DNA from: Saprospirales bacterium
Lineage (GTDB): Bacteria; Bacteroidota; Bacteroidia; Chitinophagales; Saprospiraceae
Length of the DNA: 44,941 nucleotides
Direction of reading: 5' to 3'
NCBI GenBank assembly: GCA_002698985.1
Contig: PAAY01000005.1
Coordinates: 1-44,941 of the forward strand
Shown: in pieces, positions 8,420 to 18,219 of the stretch
How positions within the stretch are numbered: the stretch's first letter is position 1
Layout: the number at the start of each line of letters is the position of its first letter
The notes under the pieces: generated by a model
What the model was told of the DNA's origin: nothing
What the model saw: the letters and a program-made list of their open reading frames with translations, nothing else
The model's database searches: none
Made by a program: the position numbers and the translations under genes

Positions 8420-11400
8420 ATGGTAAAAGGTAACGGTTTTGCTCCACGCAGGATGTTATGGCTGACCCTCCGACGTACCCCCCTACAGTTCGGTTGGTTC
8501 ATGTTCATGGCTGTTACTGTAAGTCAAAAAACAGTTGTAGCACGCCTGTGTGGGCAAACCGCTTTTGCCGGAAAACCTGGTAACAGGATGAGGATGAAAC
8601 AGAATCGTATCAACACGCACTTATTCCCACTCGTTTTTCTGCTCACAATGATGGCCGCCCTGTTTACAGGCCCGCAAGCCGGTGCACAATGCGCCCTGGC
8701 CTGTAAAGGCAGCGTAACGGTGCCGCTGGATTCCAACGGCATGGCCACCATTTATCCGTCCACCATTCTGCAAAGCTCGGTGGGCTGCAGCAACAATTTC
8801 GAGATAACAGTGGTGGATACCCTCGGCAACGAATATGGCCCACAACTGGCTGATTCACTGATGAATCAACCGCTTACGGCCACCATCCTGCATCCTGCCA
8901 GCGGCAATTCCTGCTCCACGATCATTACCCTCGTTGACAACACCCCGCCGCAAATCACCTGCGGACCTGATACCTTGTTTATATGGTGCAACACGCCGCT
9001 CGACAGCCTGGAAACCCCGGTCGTCAGCGACAATGTGACCGACACGGCCGACATCCAGCTCACCTGGGTAGATGCCACGGTTTCGCTTGGCTGTCAGGAT
9101 TCTGTGGGCCTCGTTCCCGCAACGGGCTACATCACCCGCAGCTGGTACGCCGAAGATGAAAGCGGCAACGTGGATTCCTGCACACAGGTTTTCGTGCTGA
9201 AAAGGGCCACGGTTGACATGGTGGTCTTTCCACCTCACCATGACGGTGTGGAAGCACCGGCACTGGAATGCAGTGTGGATGATCCGCTCGACCTCTCCGT
9301 TACCGGTCAGCCGATGCTGGAAGGTTACATCATTGACAATACCACGAGTTGTGACCTGCTGATCTCTCATTCCGACCAGAGCCTGCCCATTTGCGGAGGC
9401 GCAAAAAAATACATCCGCACCTGGACGGTGTTCGACTTTTGCACCGAAGATTTCCGGGTTTACTCGCAGGTAATCAAAGTGCTGGACACCACGGCACCCG
9501 ATCTCACCTGCCCGGACAACCTTTCCGTCACTTCTTTCAGTAGCGCCTGTTCGGCGCAAGTTTTCCTTCCATCGGCAAATGCGGAGGACGGTTGCTCCGG
9601 TGTTACGGTGGAACCTTCATGGGAATTCGGCAACGGCTTCGGTCCCTTTGACGGTGTGCCCGTGGGCAGCCACACGGTGACCTACAAAGCCACCGATGGC
9701 TGCAACAACAGCAGCACCTGCACCATGACCGTAACCGTGAAAGACGAAAAGAAACCCACCGCCCTCTGCGAAAACCTGGTGACAGCCAGCCTGGAGGAGG
9801 ACGGCACCATATTGATCTACGCCACTTCCTTCGACAACGGCAGTTATGACAACTGCGGCATTGCCGAACTGCTGGTTAGCACGGCCGACCAGCCCTTTGA
9901 CACCTTTGTGTCTTTTGATTGCGAAGACCTGAACAGCAATACGGAAGTGACGCTCAAGGTGATCGACGTGAACGGCCTGGAAAGCACCTGCATTTCTTCA
10001 GCAAAGGTGTTGGACGAGATCGCCCCTAAAATCCAGTGCCCGGCCAACAAGACCATCAATTGCGGAGTGAATTACAACAACCCGGTCAACACCGGTTTCC
10101 CTTACGCAACGGACAACTGCACCGTGGCCTCGACCACCTTCACCAACCAAACCAACCTGAACACTTGCGGCCTGGGCACCATCACCCGCACCTGGACCGC
10201 CAAAGACCAGAGCAACAACAGCAGTAGCTGTCAGCAAATAATTACCATTGAGGACAACACGCCCATAGACGTGGTATTTCCGGAAGACCTTGTTTACTAC
10301 AAGTGCCAGCCGGATACCGATCCGGCAGTGACCGGAGAACCAATTGTTACGGGCGCCGATTGCGAGCAATTGCAAATTACCCATACCGATTACTTGTTCT
10401 ACACGGCTGAGCCGTCCTGTTACAAACTCATTCGCAACTGGGCAATCATCAACTGGTGCGTGTACACGCCCAACGATCCGAACAACACCGGATTCTGGGA
10501 ACACACCCAGGTAATCGAGGTGCGTGACACCCTCGCACCAGTGATGACTTGTCCGCCGGCCATGACGGCCAACATCCAGGGCACCGCCTGCGAAGCCTTC
10601 GTGGAATTGCCCATGCCGGACATCCAGGACTGCTCCGCCCAGATCACTTTGGTCAACGATTCTCCTTTTGCCAACAGCCTGGATGGGGTGGCCAACGGTG
10701 TTTACCCGCAGGGTACACACACCATCACCTACACGGCCTTTGACGGCTGCGGCAACACCAGCACCTGCTCAATGCAACTAACGGTGAAAGACGCCCAGGC
10801 TCCCAACCCCGTGTGCAACAACGGTGTATCGGTGACCATCCAGACCAGTGGCTATGTGACCCTGACACCCGCCATGATCAACAACGGCAGCTATGATAAC
10901 TGCACACCGCAAAACCAGCTGGTGCTGCAGGTGAGTCCCAATACCTTCGACTGCCAGACTTTGGGCAGCAAAAAAGTGACCCTCACCGTGACAGACCAGA
11001 GCGGCAACAGCGCCTTCTGCGAAACAACGGTGAATGTTCAGGACAACTTCAACGTCTGCAATGGGCAGGGCACAGTGACCATCGCCGGCAAGCTGGAGAC
11101 AGAAAACGGCACCCCGCTCAGCAACAAAATCGTTGGTCTGACCGGCGGCATCAACATCGCCGTGCACACGGATCAGGATGGCACTTTCGATTTCCCGAAC
11201 CTGCCACCCGGCCAGTCCTACACCGTCAAACCGGAGTTCGACAAGAACCACACGAACGGAGTCACCACCTTCGACCTCGTGATCATCCGCAGGCACATCC
11301 TGAATGTGGAACTGCTGGACTCCCCCTACAAGCTCATCGCCGCTGATGTAAACAACAGCAAGGCTGTAACCACCCTCGACCTGGTGGAATTGCAGAAGCT

Positions 11401-12343
11401 GATACTGCATGTTTCGGAGAAGATGCCCAACAACAAATCCTGGCGTTTTGTGGCAGCTGATTACGTTTTCCCCAACCCGCAAAACCCCTGGATGGAGCCC
11501 TTCCCGGAGAGCCTGAGTTATCCCGACCTGGAAATTAACCAGTGGAACCAGAATTTCGTGGGCATCAAGATTGGCGACGTGAACGGCAGCGCCAACGGCG
11601 GTTCATTCAACGAAGATGAAACCGATGATCGCAACTTTACCGACAACCTTACTTTCACAACCGAAGATATAGAACTGGAGGCTGGAGTGGAGTATGCTAT
11701 ACCCTTCGTAGCCCCTCACACATTCCCCCTTGCCGGCTTCCAGTTCACTTTTGAATTCGACCCGACAGCCCTGCAATGGCAGGGTGCCGAGAGCGGCTTC
11801 AGCGGATTCGATCCAGCTGCCAACATGGGCACCACCCTTGTTGCCGACGGACTTATCACCGTCAGTTGGGTGAATACCGACGGCTTTGAACTTCCCCGTG
11901 AAGGTGCCTTGTTCAGCCTGCGTTTCCGTTCGCTGCGCAATGGCCGGCTCTCAGAAATGATCAGCATTGGCAGCGATGTAATTCCGGCCGAAGCCATTGC
12001 CGGACGCATTGCCGAAGCAAATACAACACTGGAACCCATGGGCGTAGCCCTCAGCTTCAACACAGCCCAGGTTCCACAACTCCATCTCTATCAGAATACT
12101 CCAAATCCTTTCCGCAACCAGACCACCGTGCGCTTCAGCCTGCCGGAGGATGCTCCGGTCAGCCTGACCGTGTACAATGCCTACGGGCAGGTGGTGAAAG
12201 CCCTGGAAGGACAGTTTACCGAAGGAGAACACGAAGTGGTTCTCGATTTCAACGGTGACAAGGTCACCGGAATGCTGTTCTGCCGGCTGACGGTACCGGG
12301 CTACGACAGCCAGGTGATCCGCATGGTGGCCGACGGCTCATGA
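8420..12343 (+). CDS. Giant secreted HYR-repeat protein with dockerin-like pair, cohesin-like domain and T9SS tail (paralog 1)
   Basis: 1307 residues from ATG 8420. A start at 8588 or 8594 would place the signal peptide (residues ~59-90, ending AGAQC) at the true N-terminus. The 8420 ATG has the more typical A+T-rich upstream. Residues ~170-870 are Cys-containing HYR/Ig-like repeats (recurring DNTPPQITCGP, ATDGCNNSSTC, YDNCG patterns). A CnaB/SdrB-like beta domain follows (~884-940). Two EF-hand-like loops, DKNHTNGVTTFD (~940) and DVNNSKAVTTLD (~977), match dockerin spacing D-x-N-x-S/T-xx-V-T-xx-D, each followed by a helix. A cohesin-like beta domain (~1076-1215) includes LAGFQFTFEFDPTAL. A type A T9SS sorting domain (~1221-1307) begins YQNTPNPF. 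Predicted cell-surface or extracellular adhesive/structural protein. Tandem with a close paralog. Confidence 0.88.
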   Translation: MVKGNGFAPRRMLWLTLRRTPLQFGWFMFMAVTVSQKTVVARLCGQTAFAGKPGNRMRMKQNRINTHLFPLVFLLTMMAALFTGPQAGAQCALACKGSVTVPLDSNGMATIYPSTILQSSVGCSNNFEITVVDTLGNEYGPQLADSLMNQPLTATILHPASGNSCSTIITLVDNTPPQITCGPDTLFIWCNTPLDSLETPVVSDNVTDTADIQLTWVDATVSLGCQDSVGLVPATGYITRSWYAEDESGNVDSCTQVFVLKRATVDMVVFPPHHDGVEAPALECSVDDPLDLSVTGQPMLEGYIIDNTTSCDLLISHSDQSLPICGGAKKYIRTWTVFDFCTEDFRVYSQVIKVLDTTAPDLTCPDNLSVTSFSSACSAQVFLPSANAEDGCSGVTVEPSWEFGNGFGPFDGVPVGSHTVTYKATDGCNNSSTCTMTVTVKDEKKPTALCENLVTASLEEDGTILIYATSFDNGSYDNCGIAELLVSTADQPFDTFVSFDCEDLNSNTEVTLKVIDVNGLESTCISSAKVLDEIAPKIQCPANKTINCGVNYNNPVNTGFPYATDNCTVASTTFTNQTNLNTCGLGTITRTWTAKDQSNNSSSCQQIITIEDNTPIDVVFPEDLVYYKCQPDTDPAVTGEPIVTGADCEQLQITHTDYLFYTAEPSCYKLIRNWAIINWCVYTPNDPNNTGFWEHTQVIEVRDTLAPVMTCPPAMTANIQGTACEAFVELPMPDIQDCSAQITLVNDSPFANSLDGVANGVYPQGTHTITYTAFDGCGNTSTCSMQLTVKDAQAPNPVCNNGVSVTIQTSGYVTLTPAMINNGSYDNCTPQNQLVLQVSPNTFDCQTLGSKKVTLTVTDQSGNSAFCETTVNVQDNFNVCNGQGTVTIAGKLETENGTPLSNKIVGLTGGINIAVHTDQDGTFDFPNLPPGQSYTVKPEFDKNHTNGVTTFDLVIIRRHILNVELLDSPYKLIAADVNNSKAVTTLDLVELQKLILHVSEKMPNNKSWRFVAADYVFPNPQNPWMEPFPESLSYPDLEINQWNQNFVGIKIGDVNGSANGGSFNEDETDDRNFTDNLTFTTEDIELEAGVEYAIPFVAPHTFPLAGFQFTFEFDPTALQWQGAESGFSGFDPAANMGTTLVADGLITVSWVNTDGFELPREGALFSLRFRSLRNGRLSEMISIGSDVIPAEAIAGRIAEANTTLEPMGVALSFNTAQVPQLHLYQNTPNPFRNQTTVRFSLPEDAPVSLTVYNAYGQVVKALEGQFTEGEHEVVLDFNGDKVTGMLFCRLTVPGYDSQVIRMVADGS

Positions 12344-12851
12344 CGCGGAGATTTTGCTCCAAATTTTTCGAAGAAAATAACTGACCAAAACCCATTGACG
12401 GCGCCTGCAAAGGCGGGCGCTGGAGGGAACTCCTTTTGACAACCAAAACCCATGTTCATACCGATAGCACCGGAAGATCTGCGATTCTATAACCACTTAC
12501 ACAGACAGCACTTTGACCAAGTATTTACACGCAAGTTTTCCACCGGGCTATCGAAACCGGGTATCTGAATCAAAATCCCATGGCACGGAGCAAAGGCTCC
12601 GGAAAATCCAGCCCCACGGGGCACATACTATGAGAAACCGCCAGGCACAGGCAGCAATGCTGCCGGCCATTTTGCGAAAGATACCCATGTGAAGCGTGGA
12701 ATCGCCACGAGGCAGGCACCGGCAAAGGTGCTTGCCGGCGATTCTGCAAAAAAGTGCAGTTAATCAACTGAAGCATACGGAGCGTGAGCGGGCCTGGCCC
12801 ATTTGCCTCCGCAAACTGAAAACCTTTATTCAATAATCAATCTTAAATCCC
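12344..12851 (+). other. Structured leader between the HYR paralogs (series of small hairpins)
   Basis: A 508-bp gap without a convincing gene. From 12587 to 12801 it holds consecutive short perfect hairpins: GGAGC-AAAG-GCTCC, CCCC-A-C-GGGG, GGCAGC-AAT-GCTGCC (approx.), CGTGG-AATCG-CCACG, GCACC-GGCAAA-GGTGC, CTGCA-AAAAAG-TGCAG and GGGCC-T-GGCCC. Several share the AAAG/AAA loop seen in the TAAAC arrays. The start codon is preceded by A+T-rich DNA. The leader may control expression or mRNA stability of the downstream paralog. Confidence 0.5.
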
Positions 12852-15800
12852 ATGAGAAAACTCGAGTTTACGCAAACGCACCAAAACTATTTTGGGACGC
12901 TGTGTCAGGCCCGCAGGGTGGCCCGCTTCGGCGGCTTGCTATCCGTTCTGAGCCTGCTCTTGCTCATGGCCTTCAGCAACCGGGCAGGGGCCCAGTGTGC
13001 ACTGGCCTGTAACGACCAGGTGAACATATCCCTGCCTGGCACTGCTGACGACTGTGAGCTGGAAGTGACGGTGGACATGGTCCTCGAGGATCCCACCTCC
13101 TGCAATTTGCCCATGGAAGTGCAGCTTTTCGATCTGCAGGGCTTTCCGCTTCCCGGAAGCCCCTTTGTGAACGAAACGCACATCGGCAAAAGCTACATCT
13201 TCTCCGTAACGGAAATCCAGAGCGGTAACAACTGCTGGGGAACCATTTTGGTGGAGGACAAGTTGGGCCCTGACATGTTCAACTGTGGCAACGTCACCGT
13301 GCCTTGTCTGGTGGACTACCTGCCCACCACCGACGGCGGAGACATTCCCGCACCAGACATCGACGATTGCTCAAACATCCTGAGCATCAGTTACGAGGAC
13401 GACATTACCCTCGGAAACTGCAATACCACTTATGTGGCCATTGTGGACCGGGAATGGACCGCCATCGACCAGCTTGGCAACACCAGCACCTGCACGCAGC
13501 ACATTTTCGTGGAGCGTGTTTCACTGGCCGATTACACGCCGGTATGCCCCGCCAACGTGACCATCGAATGTGACGGTGGCAATCCGGATACCTCTCCTGA
13601 CAGCACAGGCTATCCCACCATCGAAATCGACAGTGTGGTTTACAATGTGGTGCCGGGTGCCAACAATTTCTGCGAAATCGCCGCTTCTTACAGCGACGAG
13701 GTATTCGACCTCTGTGGTGGCGGCCAGAAAATCCTGCGTACCTGGACCATTTACGACTGGTGCTTGCCCACCAACCCGCAAAACGGCAACCCCTTCACCT
13801 GCATTCAGGTGATCAAGATCGAGGATACCACACCACCGGCCATCACTTGTCCGGCTCCAATCGTTTATCCGACTTCTGCGGTGAACTGCCTTGCAACGCT
13901 GGATTTGCCGGCAGCGACGGTTACCGACGACTGCTCAGGTATCAGCGTGAAGGTGCTGACACCATTCGGGCTGGTGAACGGCAACGGTGGCCTGCTGGCC
14001 AATGTGCCCATGGGTACGCATCCCATCACCTATTCTGCCACGGATGCCTGCGGCAACAACAGCTCTTGCTCCACCACACTGACCATTGTGGACAACAAAC
14101 AACCAACCGCCGTTTGTGACGAATTCACAACCGTATCATTGGATGCGGATGGCACGGCCATCGTTTCCGCCTCCACTTTTGACGACGGAAGTACAGACAA
14201 CTGCGGTGTGGACTACTTCGAAGTGCGCCGCATGCCTTCCACCTGTGTTCCCAACGGAACGCCCTTCGGTGCTTACGCCACTTTCGACTGCTGCGACCTG
14301 AACGAGAGCATCATGGTTGTGATGCGGGTTTTTGACAACAGCGGCAACTACAACGATTGCATGGTGGAAGTGACCGTGCAGGACAAAATTGCGCCGACCA
14401 TCATCTGCCCACCGAACAAGACCATCGAGTGCCACGATCCTGTCGGTGCGCCAGACCCATACACTGCCGATGACAACTGTCCGGCCGACACGACCATAAC
14501 AATTACGACGACGAGCAACCTCAACAGTTGCGGTGAGGGTTACTATACCCGCACATATACCATCACCGATGGCGCCGGCCTCTCGGCCAGTTGTACGCAG
14601 ACCATTAACGTAGAGAACTCAGATCCATTCAGTGAAGATGACATTACCTGGCCATGGGACTATACGACCGATGAGTGTGATCCAGCATTGGATCCAGAAG
14701 ACCTGCCCGCAGGTTACCAAGAGCCGGTTGTTTACGACGGCCCCTGCGATCACATCGCCGTGACCTATACAGACCAGTTGCTGCCGACCAACTTCCCGGC
14801 TTGTTTCAAGATTTTGCGGAAGTGGATCGTGATCGACTGGTGCCAGTACGATCCCAATATTCCGGGCAGCCCGGGTTACTGGGAGCACACGCAGATCCTG
14901 AAAGTGGTGGACAACACACCGCCAGTCCTCACCTGCCCTGCTGACACCGTTGTGATCAGCCTGGACCCGAACTGCGGCTTTGGCCCGGTGGCCCTGGATG
15001 AGGCAACAGCTGACGATTGCAGCACCGAGTTTGCATGGAATACGCAAACCGACTACGATTCTGACGGCAGCATCGACGCCGTGGGCAGCAGCCCCAACCT
15101 GAACGGTAATTATCCCTTCGGTAAACACAAAGTGACCATCGAAGTGGAAGACCTCTGCGGCAACTTCAGCACCTGCGTGGTCAACATCGAAGTGAAAGAC
15201 GGTAAGAAGCCTACCCCTGTCTGTGTGAATGGCCTGGCAGTGGAGCTCATGCCCGACCCCAACGGAAACGGTGGCATGGTTCAGCTTAACCCCGAGCATT
15301 TCAACCAGGGCAGCTACGATAACTGCACCGCCGCCGAAGACCTCGTGCTGGCGCTGACACCCAACGTCTTTACCTGCGACGATGTGGGAACCAACGTGGT
15401 GACCATGTTCGTGACCGACGAAGCCGGCAATACCGATTATTGCGAAACCTATGTGATCATCCAGGATAACATGGTGGTTTGCTCCGGCAACCTCACCGCT
15501 GATGTGGGAGGCGCCATCGCCAACCCGGCCGGCTCAGGCGTACAAGATGTGTTGGTGGAAGTGAGCGGCAACGGCCCGCTGACGGCACCGGTAATGACCA
15601 ACCAGCAGGGTCAGTTCCAGTTCTACGGTTTGGACCTGGGCCACGATTACACCTTTACGCCCAACAACAACCAGAACCCATTGAACGGGGTCACCACCTT
15701 CGACATGGTGCTCATGACCCGCCACATCCTCAATGTGCAGAAACTGGATTCGCCTTACAAGATCATTGCTGCTGACGTGAACCACAGCGGTAGCGTGACC

Positions 15801-16757
15801 ACTGCCGACATCGTTGAACTCCGCAAACTGGTACTCCAGATCATACCGGAATTCAGCAACAACACTTCCTGGCGCTTTGTGGACAAGGATTACGTCTTCC
15901 CCGATCCTGAGAACCCATTTGCCGAGGAGTTTCCTGAATTCTTCAACATCAACAACCTGGCCTCCGATGTGAACAATGTGGACTTCGTGGCCGTGAAAGT
16001 GGGTGACGTGAACATGAGTGCCGTCACACACAACCTCAACGGCGACGACACCGAAAGCCGCACCTTCGGTCAGGAACTCAGCTTCGTTGTGGACAACCGG
16101 GAGCTTGCCGCAGGCGAAACAGTTGAAGTACCATTCATGGCAAAAGACTTTGTGAACATGCAAGGATTCCAGCTCGCCCTGCAGTTCGATACCGATGCCC
16201 TGGAACTCATGGACATTGCCAAAGGCGAACTTCCAAACCTGGAAGACGGCAACTTTGGATTGACCATGGTAGATGAAGGCATCATCACAATGAGCTGGGA
16301 CAACACAAAAAACACACTACTCAACGATAACACTACAGTTTTCACACTCGTTTTCAAAGCCAACTCAAACACCAGCCTGCAAAAGGCGCTGACCATCAGC
16401 ACCCGCACCATGCCGGCTGAAGCATACCGTTACGAAGGCAATGGCTACACCATGCTCGACCTCGGTCTGCAATTCAACAACGCCGTTCAGACGGAAACCG
16501 AATTTGAGTTGTTCCAGAACAATCCGAACCCCTTCCGTGACGTGACCGTCATCGGCTTCAACCTGCCACGTGCAGACAAAGCCACCCTCACGGTGTTCGA
16601 CCTGTCCGGAAAGGTTTTGACGACGATCAGTGAAAACTTCGAGGCTGGTTACAATGAAATCGAGTTGAGCCAGTCACAGTTGGGTAGTTCAGGTGTGTTG
16701 CTCTACAAACTGGAAACCACCGATTACACTGCCACCCGCCGTATGGTGCGCCTGTAA
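12852..16757 (+). CDS. Giant secreted HYR-repeat protein with dockerin-like pair, cohesin-like domain and T9SS tail (paralog 2)
   Basis: 1301 residues. A long basic N-region and hydrophobic core (residues ~28-47) end at GAQC, and the mature start AQCALAC is shared with paralog 1. The domain order is the same: HYR/Ig-like Cys-rich repeats (~150-870, e.g. DTTPPAITCPAP, ATDACGNNSSC), a beta domain (~880-936), and two dockerin-type loops. The first loop is degenerate (N-x-N in place of D-x-N before GVTTFD, ~937-950). The second is DVNHSGSVTTAD (~977). The cohesin-like domain (~1075-1212) includes MQGFQLALQFDTDAL, and the T9SS sorting domain (~1218-1301) begins FQNNPNPF. A strong terminator follows. 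Probably surface-attached; partners may include the other paralog. Confidence 0.9.
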   Translation: MRKLEFTQTHQNYFGTLCQARRVARFGGLLSVLSLLLLMAFSNRAGAQCALACNDQVNISLPGTADDCELEVTVDMVLEDPTSCNLPMEVQLFDLQGFPLPGSPFVNETHIGKSYIFSVTEIQSGNNCWGTILVEDKLGPDMFNCGNVTVPCLVDYLPTTDGGDIPAPDIDDCSNILSISYEDDITLGNCNTTYVAIVDREWTAIDQLGNTSTCTQHIFVERVSLADYTPVCPANVTIECDGGNPDTSPDSTGYPTIEIDSVVYNVVPGANNFCEIAASYSDEVFDLCGGGQKILRTWTIYDWCLPTNPQNGNPFTCIQVIKIEDTTPPAITCPAPIVYPTSAVNCLATLDLPAATVTDDCSGISVKVLTPFGLVNGNGGLLANVPMGTHPITYSATDACGNNSSCSTTLTIVDNKQPTAVCDEFTTVSLDADGTAIVSASTFDDGSTDNCGVDYFEVRRMPSTCVPNGTPFGAYATFDCCDLNESIMVVMRVFDNSGNYNDCMVEVTVQDKIAPTIICPPNKTIECHDPVGAPDPYTADDNCPADTTITITTTSNLNSCGEGYYTRTYTITDGAGLSASCTQTINVENSDPFSEDDITWPWDYTTDECDPALDPEDLPAGYQEPVVYDGPCDHIAVTYTDQLLPTNFPACFKILRKWIVIDWCQYDPNIPGSPGYWEHTQILKVVDNTPPVLTCPADTVVISLDPNCGFGPVALDEATADDCSTEFAWNTQTDYDSDGSIDAVGSSPNLNGNYPFGKHKVTIEVEDLCGNFSTCVVNIEVKDGKKPTPVCVNGLAVELMPDPNGNGGMVQLNPEHFNQGSYDNCTAAEDLVLALTPNVFTCDDVGTNVVTMFVTDEAGNTDYCETYVIIQDNMVVCSGNLTADVGGAIANPAGSGVQDVLVEVSGNGPLTAPVMTNQQGQFQFYGLDLGHDYTFTPNNNQNPLNGVTTFDMVLMTRHILNVQKLDSPYKIIAADVNHSGSVTTADIVELRKLVLQIIPEFSNNTSWRFVDKDYVFPDPENPFAEEFPEFFNINNLASDVNNVDFVAVKVGDVNMSAVTHNLNGDDTESRTFGQELSFVVDNRELAAGETVEVPFMAKDFVNMQGFQLALQFDTDALELMDIAKGELPNLEDGNFGLTMVDEGIITMSWDNTKNTLLNDNTTVFTLVFKANSNTSLQKALTISTRTMPAEAYRYEGNGYTMLDLGLQFNNAVQTETEFELFQNNPNPFRDVTVIGFNLPRADKATLTVFDLSGKVLTTISENFEAGYNEIELSQSQLGSSGVLLYKLETTDYTATRRMVRL

Positions 16758-16832
16758 TCTGAAGATCTCTTGATTACCCCTTCTGATCCCGAAACCGTTT
16801 CAAGTCAATCCTGAAATCTGGTTTTTGGGATG

Positions 16833-16866
16833 GCTCCTCCTGGCTGCGGCTGGGGGGAGCTTTTTT
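16833..16866 (+). terminator. Rho-independent terminator after HYR paralog 2
   Basis: Stem GCTCCTCC (16833-16840) pairs with GGGGGAGC (16853-16860) with one G-T wobble and a 12-nt loop. TTTTTT follows directly. Confidence 0.85.
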
Positions 16867-16868
16867 GG

Positions 16869-17255
16869 GTTTAGCCCGCCTGGCGGCGGGGTTTAAGCAC
16901 CTGCGGTTCGTTTAGGCCCTGCGGGCGTTTAGCCCACCTGGCGGTGGGGTTTAGGCACCTGCGGTGCGTTTACGCCCTTCGGGCGTTTAGATGGCTTCGC
17001 CATGTTTAGATCGCAACACGCAGGTTTCGCTGTAAAATTTAAGGCCGTAGGTTGTTAAACAACGCCGAAGGCATCCTAAACCCCGCCAAAGGCGGTTTAA
17101 ACCCCGCCGAAGGCGGATTAAACAGGCCAAAGGCCTTTAAACGCCCGCAGGGCCTAAACTCCGCCAAAGGCGGACTAAACAGGCCAAAGGCCTCTAAACG
17201 CCCGAAGGGCCTAAACCCGCCAAAAGGCGGACTAAACAATGCCACAGGCATTCAG
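16869..17255. repeat. TAAAC mini-hairpin array A (two half-arrays in opposite orientation)
   Basis: From 16869 to ~17010 units read GTTTAG + palindrome; from ~17056 to 17255 they read TAAAC + palindrome, so the two halves face each other around ~17040. There are about 7-8 and 10 units, each 16-20 bp. Example palindromes are ATGGC-TTC-GCCAT, CCGCC-AAA-GGCGG, CCGCC-GAA-GGCGG, AGGCC-AAA-GGCCT and GCCC-GAA-GGGC. The stem sequence differs between units while the linker and loop type are kept. The array ends at the predicted promoter of the DUF6089 gene. Confidence 0.9.
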
Positions 17256-17263
17256 TAACTTTG
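17256..17263 (+). promoter_or_regulatory. Predicted -7 box for the DUF6089 gene
   Basis: TAACTTTG matches TAnnTTTG exactly and lies ~46 bp before ATG 17309. It begins 23 bp after the last TAAAC of array A. Confidence 0.55.
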
Positions 17264-17308
17264 CCGCCCTCGCACCGTAAGGTGGCAGGACCATCAGCCG
17301 AATCATTC

Positions 17309-18178
17309 ATGAATAACCTCAGGATCGTGACCAGGATCATAGCTATTTCCATTGCCATTTTCACTTTTCTTTCTCCTTCGGTAAATGCCCAGGAAGGCAT
17401 GGAGGCCGGGGGCTGGCTGGGTGTAAGCCACTACTTTGGCGACCTGAACACCAACATGCGCATCGACCACCCGGGAATGGCCGGCGGCCTTGGCGTGCGT
17501 TACAACTTCAACCCGAGGGTGGCCATCAAACTGCATGCGAATGCAGGCACCGTGCAGGCTTATGACTCGGACTCTCCCAACATTTTTGAGCGGGCCCGCA
17601 ACCTCCATTTCAAATCCAACGTGGTGGATGCCGCTTTGCAGATGGAGTTCAACTTCCTGCAATATGAGCACGGCAGCAAGGACTACAACTGGACGCCCTA
17701 CATCTTTCTCGGGCTGGGTGTAACCCACTTCAACCCCAAAGCTCAACTGGACGGCACATGGTACGAGCTGCGCCCCCTCGGCACCGAGGGCCAGTTCAAA
17801 GGCGAGGAGTATTACACCGTGGCCGGCGGCTGGGTGTATGGCATGGGACTCAAAATCGACCTCAGCTATGAGTGGAGCCTCAACATCGACCTCAGTGCCC
17901 GCCGCCTGTTCACAGACTACCTCGACGATGTAAGCACCGTGTATCCGGACCTCGGCGATGTGCAGGACCTGAGAGGGGATTTTGCCGTGCAGTTCGTTGA
18001 CCGCTCACCGGAGCTCTACGCCACCAACCCCGAGTTCTTTTCCAACAACCAACTGGAATACCCCATCGGGGAGGCCGGCCGTCAAAGGGGCAACAGCAAG
18101 ACCCGCGACACTTACGTCTATTTCGGAATCGGCCTTTATTACTACTTTGGCGACATCAAATGCCCTTACGGCCGGTAA
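17309..18178 (+). CDS. DUF6089 outer-membrane beta-barrel (PorG-like)
   Basis: 289 residues from MNNLRIVTRI; an in-frame extension upstream overlaps the promoter and is rejected. The signal peptide ends near residue 27 (SVNAQEG). The rest is an alternating-strand barrel with GGWLGVSHYFGDLN at the start, GLGVRYNFNPRVAIKLHANAG in the first third, and a closing strand TYVYFGIGLYYYFGDIKCPYGR ending in aromatic residues. The DUF6089 (PF19573-type) family includes, as I recall, the type IX secretion protein PorG. The assignment to T9SS is therefore plausible but not proven. Next to the secreted HYR proteins and upstream of a small protein plus TonB receptor. Confidence 0.82.
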   Translation: MNNLRIVTRIIAISIAIFTFLSPSVNAQEGMEAGGWLGVSHYFGDLNTNMRIDHPGMAGGLGVRYNFNPRVAIKLHANAGTVQAYDSDSPNIFERARNLHFKSNVVDAALQMEFNFLQYEHGSKDYNWTPYIFLGLGVTHFNPKAQLDGTWYELRPLGTEGQFKGEEYYTVAGGWVYGMGLKIDLSYEWSLNIDLSARRLFTDYLDDVSTVYPDLGDVQDLRGDFAVQFVDRSPELYATNPEFFSNNQLEYPIGEAGRQRGNSKTRDTYVYFGIGLYYYFGDIKCPYGR

Positions 18179-18219
18179 GCCCACGCTTAGGCAGCTTACC
18201 GCCAAAATGGTAAGCCTGC

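Noticed and set aside
12570-12833. Minus-strand 87-codon frame in the HYR2 leader
   Set aside because: It covers a run of hairpins and has no coding-like features.
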